Below are positions 46,264 to 57,815 of a DNA stretch of 64,000 nt, one piece after another. Both the position numbers and the translations under genes were made by a program. The stretch covers positions 5,432,001 through 5,496,000 of the forward strand of contig OX940863.1 in the NCBI GenBank assembly GCA_954871525.1, written 5' to 3'. The stretch comes from Parietaria judaica (Eukaryota > Streptophyta > Magnoliopsida > Rosales > Urticaceae). Numbering within the stretch: position 1 is the first letter of the stretch; each line of letters starts with the position of its first letter. Below the pieces are notes generated by a model. The model was not told the origin of the DNA and searched no databases. It worked only from the letters and a program-made list of their open reading frames with translations.

Positions 46264-48137
46264 GGAAAATTATGGCAAAAATATCCAACCTTTGGTCAAC
46301 GTGCCTCCCGTGTACCCAACCTTTAAAACTGACGGCAAAAATACGCAACGTGCGTTGACCGTGACTTTGGCATGAAAACGTTAATTTTTCCGTTAAGATC
46401 TGCCATTAGCGGCAAAAATACCCAAACTTTTTTTTTTCGAAAAAAATTAATTTTTAATTTTTTAATTTATATTTTTTTCTTCACTTGATTAGTGATAATT
46501 ACTTGAATTTCAAATACATGGTATTGCACAAAAGTTAGTCAAAACATCAATTGATTTCTTAATGTGCTTGTATAAGCTACATTTGCTAATAAAAATCTTA
46601 TTATTATGAGAAATTTTAAACATAGCATTACACAAAAGTCGATCATGATATCAATTATCAATTGTATATTAATTTTCTTGGAGAAGCTAATTTGCTGACT
46701 AAACCTAATCATGAATAAAACAATTACATAATTAATTTAAGTTTGACAGTCAAACTTTAAACAAAAACCCAATCATATTGTTTTTGTTACATTTGACTAT
46801 CTAAATATATAGCCTGGCATCTCAAAGAAATATTATATAATATGTATATATATATATATATATGAAACTCTTAGCGCATATATTCTCAAATTATGACCAT
46901 TACTTATATTTTTATGTCTTTTTTTGGTCGGAACATACTTTGAAGTCTTATTTTGTTATCGGGGATACTTTTAGAGACGTTAATTAGCCGAGTTAATGTC
47001 TTCACATTGCTTCAAATTCTAAGTATGAACCGAATTAACATCTTCACCATTACCCTTTTCACTGGAAATTGACCGTTTAAGATCGAATTAACACTGTCAA
47101 TTAATGTCTCCGTATTACAAAAAATGACTTAAGAATATATGCCGGTATAAAATATTATCAATAATCAATAAGGCTTGATTAGTAATAATTGGCTAAAAGA
47201 ACTCCCTTGGGATCCCATTAAAATCCTTACCCTTAAATACGCATGCTAAGAAATATGAATAGAGCCGAAGGAAGCTATGAAACACAATGAAAACCAACTT
47301 AAGGTCATTCTCCAAATAAGCCCTCATCGGAGGCCGATCCAACGCCGCAAACCGCGTCCTCATCGGAGGCCGGACGCGCCCTCATGCGCGGCGTTTGTGC
47401 CGGACTCACTACTTCACGCGCGCACGCCTCTGTTGACGTAACCCTTTTGAGGGCGCGTGAGAGCGCGTAAGGAGGGCAGAAGACGCGTGGCTGCACGTGG
47501 CAGCGCGTGGTGGCTCGTGTGGGGCATGTGGGGCCGCCCGAGGTTCTCCTGGCCTACTTTAAGGGTCCGGTAGCGTTCCGAGGCCATTTCTTGCAAACTT
47601 TATGACTTTTTGAGTATCTTGATATTTTTGGAAACATCTGGACACTTTATTTTGCGAAAACGGACTTCCGGTGAATATCTCGGGCTAAAATTAACTTTAT
47701 TTAATAAAAGAAAAATTAATTATATAACTTTCCTTTTATTAATTTATTAAAAATCAATTACTTAAAATACCCGTAACATTATGTTTAAAATTTCTCATAA
47801 TAATAAGATTTTTATCAACAAATGTAGCTTATACAAGCACATTAAGAAATCAATTGATGTTTTGACTAACTTTTGTGTTTTTCCATGTATTTGGAATTCA
47901 AGTAATTATCACTAATTAAGTAAAGGAAAAAAAAATTAAATAAATTAAAAAATAATTAAAAAAAAAGTTTGGGTAATTTTGCCGCTAACGGCCACATGGT
48001 GGATGTTAACGGAAAAATTAACGTTTTCATGCCAAAGTCACGGTCAACACAGGTTAGGTATTTTTGCCGCCAGTTTTAAAGGTTAGATACACAGGAGACA
48101 CGTTGACCAAAGGTTGGGTATTTTATCATAATTTTCC
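46264..48137. mobile_element. Mutator-like element with ~355-bp terminal inverted repeats, containing an LTR-like insert
   Basis: The left arm (46264-46616) starts GGAAAATTATGGCAAAAATA. The right arm (47781-48137), reverse-complemented, starts GGAAAATTATGATAAAATAC. They match at roughly 90% by eye. Block D lacks it at the A-rich junction near 42045; because both flanks are A-runs, the target duplication cannot be defined. The interior (46617-47305) shows no gene, and 47306-47778 is LTR-like. Confidence 0.75.
47306..47778 (-). mobile_element. LTR-like GC-rich fragment, copy B
   Basis: Counterpart of 1-473, starting TGTTACGGG on the minus strand. Sequence similarity to copy A is visible from 47306, only because the window cuts copy A there. 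The true left edge is unknown. Confidence 0.45.
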
Positions 48138-48365
48138 TAAAAAAAAAAGTTGCTTTATTCGTAGTTACGTGGTAGAAACCGAAACATTATTTTTTATTTT
48201 TAAACATAAGTTCACTAATTGATGCTTTAAATTTATCTTATTATATAAGACCATAAATGTTCTGTTATCTCTACATGAATCTTTGTCTCTCTCTCTTCAT
48301 TTTGCTTCCCTTAATTCTTCTATCTTAAAAAAAAAAAAAAATTCTTAAAAGTCATGGGTGCTATT

Positions 48366-48791
48366 TGTTATTTATGCGAAGCCTAATTCAATTGGGAAAG
48401 TCATGATTAGCTTAGGGGTAATATTGGTATTTCCTCTATGTTGCTTTTAGACTTTCATGATGGTAAAGTTGTCTTCTTGGACAAGCTTTGACCAAGGCAA
48501 AAGAAAAGAGCTCGTGGGTTTCTTCATCCTTCAAGAAGAGAAAAAAGGTGAGAGCTTTGCATATAGAGCTTGGAGAGAAACACTTGTAAACACAAGAGAA
48601 GAGTGAGTGAGCTCGAGGGTGTATTCGAACAACTCCGTTGGAGATTCTAGTGGATCATATTTGCAAGCGGCAAGTGGACATACCTCCCGCATTGGGGGCG
48701 AACCACTATAATCTCCGGTGTCACTTTATTTCGCTTTCTTGCCATTATTTCGTCTTCGGTTCAAAGGGGATTCGGTGATTATTCCATAACA
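48366..48791 (+). repeat. 5' LTR of the copia element (426 bp)
   Basis: TGTTA at the start and TAACA at the end. It differs from the 3' LTR at four bases plus one extra G in the CTTAGGGGTAA stretch. Confidence 0.97.
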
Positions 48792-48793
48792 AC

Positions 48794-48805
48794 TGGTATC
48801 AGAGC
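48794..48805 (+). other. Primer binding site of the copia element
   Basis: TGGTATCAGAGC, two bases after the 5' LTR. It is the usual copia match to the 3' end of initiator methionine tRNA. Confidence 0.95.
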
Positions 48806-48834
48806 AACCGGGTTGTGTTGCGATCTAGAAGACG

Positions 48835-49620
48835 ATGGGTGGAAACGATGGGTTGGTGCAAAGCTTGAAGTTCGATGGTTCGGACTACGCGTTTTGGAGA
48901 ATGCAAGTCGAAGACTACCTCTATGGTAGAGAGCTTCATCTTCCTTTGGGTTCGAAACCAGAGGATATGGATGAGGCTGAATGGGCTCTGCTCGACAGAA
49001 AAGTGCTCGGAGTTGTGCGGTTGACGTTGTCGATGAATGTCGCGCACAACGTGGCGAAGGAGAAGACCACGGCGAGCATGATGAAAGCTCTCTCCGATAT
49101 GTACGAGAAACCCTCGGCGAACAACAAGGTATTTCTCATGAAGAAACTTTTCTATTTGAGAATGGAAGAAAGTGGGTCTGTAGCTACTCACTTGAACGAG
49201 TTCAACACCATAGTCAATCAATTATCGTCCGTTGAAATAGATTTTGATGATGAAGTTCGTGCCCTAATTTTGTTGGCGTCTTTACCACCGAGTTGGGAAT
49301 CGATGAGGGCAGCGGTTAGTAACTCCGTGGGTACTTCCAAGTTAAAGTTCAACGATGTCAGAGATCGTATTCTTGCAGAGGAAGTTCGGAGAATCGATTC
49401 AGGGGAAGCATCGTCGAGTTCTGCGTTGCACGTAGAACACAGAGGCAGAGGAACCGAGAAGAGCCACAACCGGAACAAGGGCAGATCAAAGTCAAATAAT
49501 GGCAGAGGTCAGTCAAGATTCGGACGAAAAATAGAGTGTTGGAATTGTGGTAAAACGGGCCACATGAAGAAAGATTGTAGAGCTCCGAAGAAGAAACATA
49601 AAATAGAGAAGATGCCGTAA
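48835..49620 (+). CDS. gag: Copia gag (nucleocapsid) protein, 261 aa
   Basis: Starts at ATG 48835, 44 bases after the LTR, and ends with TAA at 49618-49620. The N-terminal half is a typical copia gag (FDGSDYAFWRMQVEDYL; LNEFNTIVNQL). A basic region follows, then a CCHC zinc knuckle, CWNCGKTGHMKKDC, near residues 233-246. It should coat the RNA in virus-like particles. Pol lies in a different frame (codons shifted by -1 relative to gag), whereas many plant copia elements have one continuous gag-pol frame. Confidence 0.93.
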   Translation: MGGNDGLVQSLKFDGSDYAFWRMQVEDYLYGRELHLPLGSKPEDMDEAEWALLDRKVLGVVRLTLSMNVAHNVAKEKTTASMMKALSDMYEKPSANNKVFLMKKLFYLRMEESGSVATHLNEFNTIVNQLSSVEIDFDDEVRALILLASLPPSWESMRAAVSNSVGTSKLKFNDVRDRILAEEVRRIDSGEASSSSALHVEHRGRGTEKSHNRNKGRSKSNNGRGQSRFGRKIECWNCGKTGHMKKDCRAPKKKHKIEKMP

Positions 49621-52600
49621 ATGCGGCTACCGAAGAAGTCGGTGATGCGTTATTCTTGTCGGCCGACAACCCGGTCAGTGGAGTTGTTGAGGATAAGGGT
49701 GATGCGCTATTGTTGTCCGTTGATAGCCCGATTGATAGTTGGGTGCTTGATTCGGGAGCGTCTTTCCACACCACTCCGAACAAAGAGCAAATGGAGAACT
49801 ACGTTGCGGGGAACCTCGGGAAAGTCTATTTGGTCGACGGAATACCACTAGATATTGTTGGTACCGGGGACATCACCTTGAAGATGCCAAACGGACGCAC
49901 GTGGAAGATTAAGAAGGTTCGACATGTGCCGAAATTGAAGCGCAACTTAATTTCGGTAGGCCAACTCGACGAAGAAGGCCACACGATAACCTTTGGCGAT
50001 GGAGCGTGGAAGGTAGCAAAAGGTGCTTTGGTCGTTGCCTGCGGCCATAAGACCGGCACCCTTTATATGACGACAAGTTGTTCCGACTCGGCCGCGCTCG
50101 TGGACAATGCCAACAAGTCCGAGTTGTGGCACAATCGACTTGGACACATGAGCGAGAAAGGTATGAAGATTCTCGTGAAAGACGGAAAGATTTCCGAGCT
50201 CAAGTCGGTGTACCACCATTTGTGCGAGAGTTGTGTGCTTGGGAAACAACGGCGAGTTAGTTTCTCAAATGGAGGGAGAGAGTTGAAGACCGAGAAGTTA
50301 GAATTGGTTCACATGGATGTGTGGGGACCGGCCCCGGTTGCTTCCCTCGGAGGGTCACACTACTATGTGACGTTCATCGACGACTCAACAAGAAAGCTTT
50401 GGGTCTACTTCATGAAGCACAAGTCCGATGTGTTCACTGTTTTCAAGAAGTGGAAAGCTTTGGTTGAGAATGAGACAAACTTGAAGTTGAAAAGTATGAG
50501 ATCCGACAACGGCAGAGAGTACATTGACGGAAACTTCAAGAGATATTGTGCCGAACATGGGGTTAAAATGGTGAAGACCATCCCCGGAATGCCTCAACAA
50601 AACGGGGTAGCGGAGAGGATGAACCGGACCATAAATGAGCGTGCAAGAAGTATGAGGTTACACTCCGGGCTACCGAAGACGTTTTGGGCCGATGCGGTTA
50701 ACACCGCGGCGTACTTGATCAACCGAGGACCATCCGTTCCATTAAATTTCTGAATTCCGGAAGAGGCTTGGAGAGGGAAGAAGGTAAACCTTTCTCATTT
50801 GAAAGTGTTTGGTTGTTTGTCTTATGTTCATATTGATGCAACTTCTAGAAGTAAGCTTGATGCAAAGTCTAAGAAGTGTTATTTTATTGGCTATGGTGAC
50901 TCCGAGCTTGGTTATCGTTTCTGGGATGACCAAAACCGGAAGATCATCCGAAGCAGGGACATCATCTTCAATGAACAAGTGTTGTACAAAGACAAGCTTC
51001 GAGAAGTCCCGGAAAGCCGCGTAACGGAGAATGAAATATCAGCGGTGGTTGATTTGAATGAGTTTCCGGCACACGAGTCGCAAAGGGCTGCCCCGGAAGT
51101 GGGAGAACAAGCAGCCGAAGAAGAACATCGGCATGAGAGTGATGAAGAAGGCGATGAAGAAGTTGAACCCCCGTCAATTCAACAAACGCCGATCACCGAG
51201 CTACGCCGATCTTCTCGGGTGAGAAGGCCAACGCAAAGGTTCTCACCGTCGCTCAACCATATTTTGCTCACCGACAAGGGTGAACCCGAGAGCTATGATG
51301 AAGCTAAGGAAGTCGATGAATCGAGCAAGTGGGAGTTGGCGATGAAGGACGAGATGGACTCGTTGTTGTGCAATAAAACGTGGGAATTAGCCGAGCTACC
51401 GGCGAAAAAGAAGGCGTTACACAACAAGTGGGTCTACCGGATAAAGGAAGAACACGACGGGAGTAAGCGCTACAAAGCGCGGTTGGTCGTGAAGGGCTTC
51501 CAACAAAAGGAAGACATTGACTACACCGAGATTTTCTCTCCGGTAGTCAAGTTGGTAACTATCCGAACCGTCCTTGGATTGGTAGCGAAAGAAGATCTAC
51601 ACCTTCAACAAATGGATGTGAAGACGGCGTTTCTTCACGGGGATTTGAAGGAAGAGATCTACATGAAACAACCGGAAGGCTTCGAGGTCAAAGGCAAAGA
51701 GAAGATGGTGTGCAAGCTCCAAAAGAGTTTGTACGGCTTGAAACAAGCTCCGAGACAATGGTACAAGAAGTTCGACTCTTTCATGAAGAAAGCCGAGTTC
51801 GTGAGGTGCGAGGCGGATCATTGTTGCTACTTCAAGAGACTTGAAGACTCTTACATGATTTTTCTCCTCTACGTCGATGACATGCTCATAGTGGGAGCAA
51901 ATCTTCATGAAATCGAGAAGTTGAAGAAAAGATTGTCAAGGAAATTTGCGATGAAGGATCTTGGTGCCGCGAAGCAAATCCTCGGGATGAGGATTATCCG
52001 AAGCAAGGATGGGTTGAAACTTTCACAAGAAGAATATGTGAAAAAGATCATCAAGAAGTTCAACATGGAAGATGCCAAGCCGGTTGGAACTCCTTTGGGT
52101 AGCCATTTTCGGTTATCTAAAGATGACTCGCCAAAGACCGAGGAAGAGAGGGCACACATGGACAAGGTTCCGTATGCTTCGGCTATCGGGAGCCTCATGT
52201 ACGCGATGGTATGTACGAGGCACGACATTGCACATGCAGTGGGAGTTGTTAGCCGATTTATGAGCGATCCGGGCAAACAACATTGGGAAGCCGTGAAGTG
52301 GATTTTCAGGTACCTCAAAGGAAGCTCAAGTTTAGCGTTGTGCTTTCGGAAGTCAAGCTCGGGGCTTGAAGGGTTCGTCGATGCGGACAACGGCGGGGAC
52401 GTCGAAAGTAGAAAGAGCACCTCCGGTTATGTTTACACATTCGGAGGTACGGCAATCAGTTGGCTTTCAAGGTTGCAAAAGATCGTTGCTCTTTCTAGTT
52501 GTGAAGCCGAGTATGTGGCTATAACGGAGGCTACGAAGGAGATGATTTGGCTTCAGTCTTTTCTACAAGAGTTGAACCATAATCAAGAGAGTTACGTGCT

Positions 52601-52826
52601 CTATAGCAATAGCCAGAGCGCCATTCATTTGGCGAAGAACCCCGCTTATCATGCCCGGACAAAGCACATACAACTTCGGTACCACTTCATCAGATCGGCC
52701 TTGGAGGACGAGGTGCTAGTTCTCGAGAAGATCGTGGGAAGTGAGAATCCCGCGGACATGTTGACGAAGGCCGTACCATACGAGAAACTGAAGTTGTGTG
52801 CAACTTCAGTTGGGCTCCTCAAGTGA
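49602..52826 (+). pseudogene. pol: Copia pol (protease-integrase-reverse transcriptase-RNase H) with one in-frame stop
   Basis: The frame is open from 49602 to TGA 52824-52826 except for a TGA at 50751-50753 between the integrase core and the rest. Visible motifs are protease LDSGASFH (49749 on), the integrase zinc-binding HNRLGH and CESCVLGK, core residues in MDVWGP, SDNGREY and NGVAERMN, reverse transcriptase AFLHGDLKEE and YVDDM (51870-51884), and RNase H FVDADNGGD and SSCEAEYVA. The stop and the frame change from gag mean no full polyprotein by normal translation. Otherwise the frame is remarkably well preserved. Confidence 0.95.
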
Positions 52827-52879
52827 TGATCGGAGCTGCCGCTTGCAAGCTTGAAGACGGGTGATTGCAATTAGTCTTC

Positions 52880-52890
52880 AAGTGGGAGAT
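52880..52890 (+). other. Polypurine tract of the copia element
   Basis: AAGTGGGAGAT, directly before the 3' LTR. Confidence 0.85.
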
Positions 52891-53315
52891 TGTTATTTAT
52901 GTGAAGCCTAATTCAATTGGGAAAGTCATGATTAGCTTAGGGTAATATTGGTATTTCCTCTATGTTGCTTTTAGACTTTCATGATGGTAAAGTTGTCTTC
53001 TTGGACAAGCTTTGACCAAGGCAAAAGAAAAGAGCTCGTGGGTTTCTTCATCCTTCAAGAAGAGAAAAAAGGTGAGAGCTTTGCATATAGAGCTTGGAGA
53101 GAAACACTTGTAAACACAAGAGAAGAGTGAGTGAGCTCGAGGGTGTATTCGAACAACTCCGTTGGAGATTCTAGTGGATCATATTTGCAAGCGGCAAGTG
53201 GACGTACCTCCCGCATTGGGGGCGAACCACTATAATCTCCGGTGTCACTTTATTTCGCTTTCTTGCCATTATTTCGTCTTTGGTTCAAAGGGGATTCGGT
53301 GATTATTCCCTAACA
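52891..53315 (+). repeat. 3' LTR of the copia element (425 bp)
   Basis: Same ends as the 5' LTR; it has CCCTAACA where the 5' LTR has CCATAACA. Confidence 0.97.
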
Positions 53316-53364
53316 TTATTGTGCAAGTAGATACGTAATTTGATTGTCATAAATACGCTGAGTT

Positions 53365-55636
53365 TAAACCCACAAAATGCCCAAATAACACCAAATGTTT
53401 AGAAGAAATGCCCATAGTTTCATAAAACTGTTTTGTACCCATTAATTAATCAGTTTTGACTAAATTACCCTTATTATCAACTATTAATTTTAATTTTCGT
53501 TTTTATTATTTATTGATTTTTTTCGAATTTGTTTCCTATAATTACGGTAATTATAATTTTCTTAATTATTTTGTTTAGAAATTAAAATTTGAAATCAGTT
53601 CTATCCATTTTTATCCTCCTCATTTTTATCCTCCCGATCCCTCCCCTCTCTCTTCTCCTTCTTCAAACCCTAAAACTTGCCCACCACATTTCGCCGCCAG
53701 CCACTACCACGGCCAACGTGGGCCTCTCCCTTGCGCGCCTTGGCTTCTACGTCGTTCGCCATCAATGCCGACGTCGGCTTCCGCAGCCTCGAGAGTCTCG
53801 CCTCGCGCCGTTACAGAGCTTTCGTCGCCCGTTGTCCCATTGCTCGCAGTTGCCTTATTTGTTGGTCGCTCGCCTCCGTCGCTCGCAGTCGCTTTCTCCA
53901 TTCCCTCCGGTAAGTTCAAATTCCTTTGTTAAGTGGTTTAATTCCTATGCATATGAGTTTAATTAGTCTTTAACCCTTGTGGAAGTATAGGATTAAGCGA
54001 TTCCTTTGAATCTGTTTCTTATTTTTGAATATGTTTGATATCGATCATGTTTAGGGCAAAATTTGATTGATATATTTTGAACCCGTATTTATAATTACCA
54101 ATCTTAAGGTATTTTGTTTCTAATTTTGAATCATGTTGAGGGAAAATCTCTGATTCAAATTTTCCTTAAATTTGACATTGATCTTACATTATCCGTATTT
54201 ATAATTACCGAAATTTAAGTTACACCAATGGTAAGTTTAATTCTGATTATAATTTCGAAATTATAAATATCAAAATCGTGGTAATTTATATTACGAGATT
54301 TAGTTGCTAAAAAATATTGGCCCTAACTTTTTTTCAACCTAATATGGAGACATATGTTTTTTATAATTGTTCCTTTTTCATATCATTGCACATATAACTT
54401 CAGTTTATAATGTTAGAGGGAAAAAGACTTTTTCAAATCCATATGTGTTTTCATTATTGCAGTGTGTGTTTGGTAATTTATATTACCAAAATTTTGGTAA
54501 TTTAACTTACGAAATTTAGGTAATGAATGTTGTGCTTATGCTTTCAGTTAATTTGTAACAGTTACTTTGTGCTTACAGTTCATGAAATCTTGAGTTTGAA
54601 TTCTCAATGTTAATACGTAATTATTATTGTCTATGACTTTAGGTAATGAAATCAAAAAATCCTTCAATGGCGTCAACAAGTTCCAATGTGCGCTCATCAC
54701 GTCGCTTTGGTCATTTATAGTTTGACATCGTTTACAACTTATGTAATTTCATTTAGTTTGTAAATGATTTTTATAAATTGTTTTACACGGCTTTGGAGTT
54801 GTAAATGGTATGTAAATGGTTTGAGATGATTTTTGTAAATATTTTTACTGTTTTAATCGTCAGTTTTTCGTAATTTTATTTACAGTTTCGTCAATCTTTG
54901 TAAATGATATTTGTAAATTATTTAAGTCTTTAATTTCTGTACATGGGACGATGATTAGTAAATATAGTTACGTAAAAAAACGGAATCGTAAATATAGAAT
55001 CATAATTATAGTTACATAAAAATAATTTATCGTAAATATAGTTACGAAATAATACAGAATCGTAAATATAGTTAAGTAAATATAATTACGAATACAAGCA
55101 TAGTCATTTAGTATTATAAATTTGTAACTTAAATTACATTTACAGATATATTGATTCGCTAGTATAATTTTGTAAGTTAAATTACAATTACAATTCGTAA
55201 CTTAACTTCAAATAATACTATTTAGAATTGGTAACTTAAATTACGAATTAATACTATTTATACTAATTATATTCGAATAAATTTTGAATTAGATTCAGTT
55301 ACTAATTGTTAAAAATGCTGAATAGTAGGGATTTTTATTTGAATATTAATTATAGATGGATAAATAGATTCAGTTATTTTTTTGCTACTTTTTAGGATAG
55401 AAACAGTTTTTTTTTTTTCAAATCTAACGAGTGTTTACTCAATATTTTATTTAATTTTAATTAATTAAATATACAACAGGCCTTTATTTTACACGTCATT
55501 AAAAAATCATGCCAAAAATCACAAGGGTATATTGGTCTACATTTTATTTTGTTGGTGGTTTTTTTTTTTACCAAAAATGGAAATGGGCATTTTTTTGAAA
55601 CGTTGTGTTACAAATGGGCATTTCCTTCATTTACCC
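53365..55636. mobile_element. Mutator-like element M1, copy B
   Basis: Counterpart of 1125-3385, with the same ends and GC-rich centre (53671-53914) and only scattered differences. Confidence 0.6.
53671..53914. pseudogene. GC-rich exon-like segment inside M1, copy B
   Basis: Matches 1430-1673 with a few substitutions. The putative donor here reads GGTAAGTTC, closer to the plant consensus than in copy A. Source gene not recognised. Confidence 0.4.
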
Positions 55637-57240
55637 TTTTTTATTTAATAAAGACTAAAATTCTGCCTTAATAAACGAGATTAATAAGTTGAGTTAACAT
55701 TTTAGTTATCTTTTTCTTTAGAAATTAAATTGATAATATATATAAAAATTATTATTTAAACTGATAAAATATTATTTCAAGGGTGAAATTGCTAATATAT
55801 TATTGAATGATAAAATAACCATAAATTATGATATTTGAGAGCTTTCATAAAACTTGAAGATAATCTTTCAAAAAAAAAAAAAACTTGAAGGTAAAGAGTT
55901 TTGGTGAAAGTCATGAATGCTTATTGTATCCATATGTGACACGACACGACTTTCTCTAATAAAAGAGATTCACCTTATCTTTCTAAATTTATAAAATTCA
56001 GAGCAATTTGGTTCTGATGTGCATTATTGAATTGTGTCTAATGTCATATATAGTTTAAAACGGATTTTGGTTCTGGTAGACATGATTTAAATATTATAAT
56101 TAAGAGAGTTATATTTACTTTAATAAAAATTAAGGGATCGAGTTACAATTTTATGAAAATTTACACTTGCGAAAAGAAAAAAAAAATCAACATAATGAAT
56201 AAAGTTATTTGGTTTGTTAAATCCGAAATTATGGTTATGAATTTCTTATTATATTATTTATATTATAAGGTTGGAGATATATTTAATTCTAAAAATAAAT
56301 AAAATATATTTTTGAAAATTTGAGAAAATATATAATTGATTCTCTTTTTGAGTATATGTTACTATGAAATTTAAACCTCTAAACTAAATATATGAAAAAA
56401 TGTGGTATCCAGTTCAAGATACCACATTTCAATGTTTATTTGGAACCAAAAATTTCTAATTTCGGTTTTAAACCAGAACCGAGTATCCAGTTCCAGTTTC
56501 ACGACCATCGGATTAAATAAAAAATCAACGTCGAAATTTCTGGTTTTGATTTTTTTTATTTTATTTTACCCGAAAATCTGAATTTCGGAGTACTGTGGTT
56601 TAATGTAATCATTCCAAAGCGTAAAGAAAATTTACTAGAACAAGGGCTAATTTGTTGTAATGAGCAATAATTTAAGGGGAACATATTCCTTGATAGTGAT
56701 TTAATTCCCTAATAAAGCGTAAAGGATTTAATAATTCACGTATTCTTTTTATTTTTTTGTCCATTATTGTGGAGCTATGTCCCTACTTTGTGAGTAATAT
56801 TGTTTGTCGAGCACCACGACCGTGTCAGTACTCAATAATGCCAACTTTATTGAAGTCTACAGGTCAGGTCGTAAACTTTGCGATGATCCAATCAAGAGAT
56901 GGAATCCAAAGGAAGGCCTTTCATGGAGTGAGGATTGACCAACACGTGATTCTCGACTTGCTTTAGATTTTCAGGAAATTTCTTCATCTTTATATGATTT
57001 TATCATAAAGTTATTAGCTTTACCAACATAGAGAATCAAGAGTTATCATGACACATTTAACATAATTATTTTTCTTTTTTCTAAGTGCCGAAAGTTACGA
57101 GTGATTTTTATCTATAAATTTAGAATCTTAGTTGTATCGCAGCTAGTGCACGATTATAATTTTTAAAATCACAACAGAGAACTATTAAAATATTTTATAT
57201 AAGATAGTTCACACTTCACATGGCAATTATGGCCTGATCT
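55637..57240. other. AT-rich spacer, copy B, no gene seen
   Basis: Counterpart of 3386-4994. Confidence 0.6.
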
Positions 57241-57242
57241 AA

Positions 57243-57815
57243 TAATAGTGCATTACTAAATACATTTTTATGCTCTTGATGTTCGAAATTTCTTCTACAT
57301 CGAAAATGTCACGGCTTGAAAACATCTTCGAGTCTGCTTGCAAGAAATGACTCTTCAAAAAATGACAGTTATTGGTCTGGAGAGCAAAACGGTCAGAAAC
57401 TGCCCCAACGGCTAGTAACTGTCGGCCGGCACGTGTCGAGGCGAGAATTGCCGCTAGAACCGAGCCTACGTTGCTCACCCAATGCCACAGACTCAAGTGC
57501 GCCTACAAGACGCCACTAGCGCCTCCACGCCCACACACCTGACCCCGAGCCGACCGGCGAGGGCGGCGTTGCGAAGGCACGAAGTGGCATAGTCTCGCCA
57601 CCTCGCCTGGACATAGCTTCCATGTGACATACTTCCCATTATGCCACATGTTAATTTCACACCTTGAATGCTTTCTTTATAAATGCCACAAAATCTTTAT
57701 ATTTAACCAATGTGAGACTTTCTATTTTCCCACATTCATTCTCTCCACAACATATTATACTTAACATTTATTAGAGCATTAATTGTGTATTTATTGTAAG
57801 CAATAAATTCCAACA
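57243..57815. mobile_element. Solo LTR, copy B
   Basis: Same LTR as 4995-5569, with the altered left edge (AATAATAG) shared with 10394-10966 and the right CCAACA followed by CTTGA. Confidence 0.75.

Larger units (their letters stand above)
48366..53315 (+). mobile_element. Near-complete Ty1-copia retrotransposon (Tork/Tnt1-like), 4950 bp
   Basis: Two LTRs (48366-48791 and 52891-53315) start TGTTATTTATG and end TAACA. Flanks are CTATT and TTATT; the undisturbed locus at 42241 reads CTATTGTGC, so the right copy has one change. Gag is followed by protease, integrase, reverse transcriptase and RNase H, the Ty1-copia order. The LTRs differ by four substitutions and one single-base indel, so the insertion is recent. 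It is absent from copy A and so postdates the segmental duplication. Pol has one in-frame stop and is out of frame with gag, so this copy is probably not autonomous. Confidence 0.97.

Noticed and set aside
49621..49851. A frame continuing after the gag stop
   Set aside because: It is the wrong frame; the protease motif lies in the overlapping frame.
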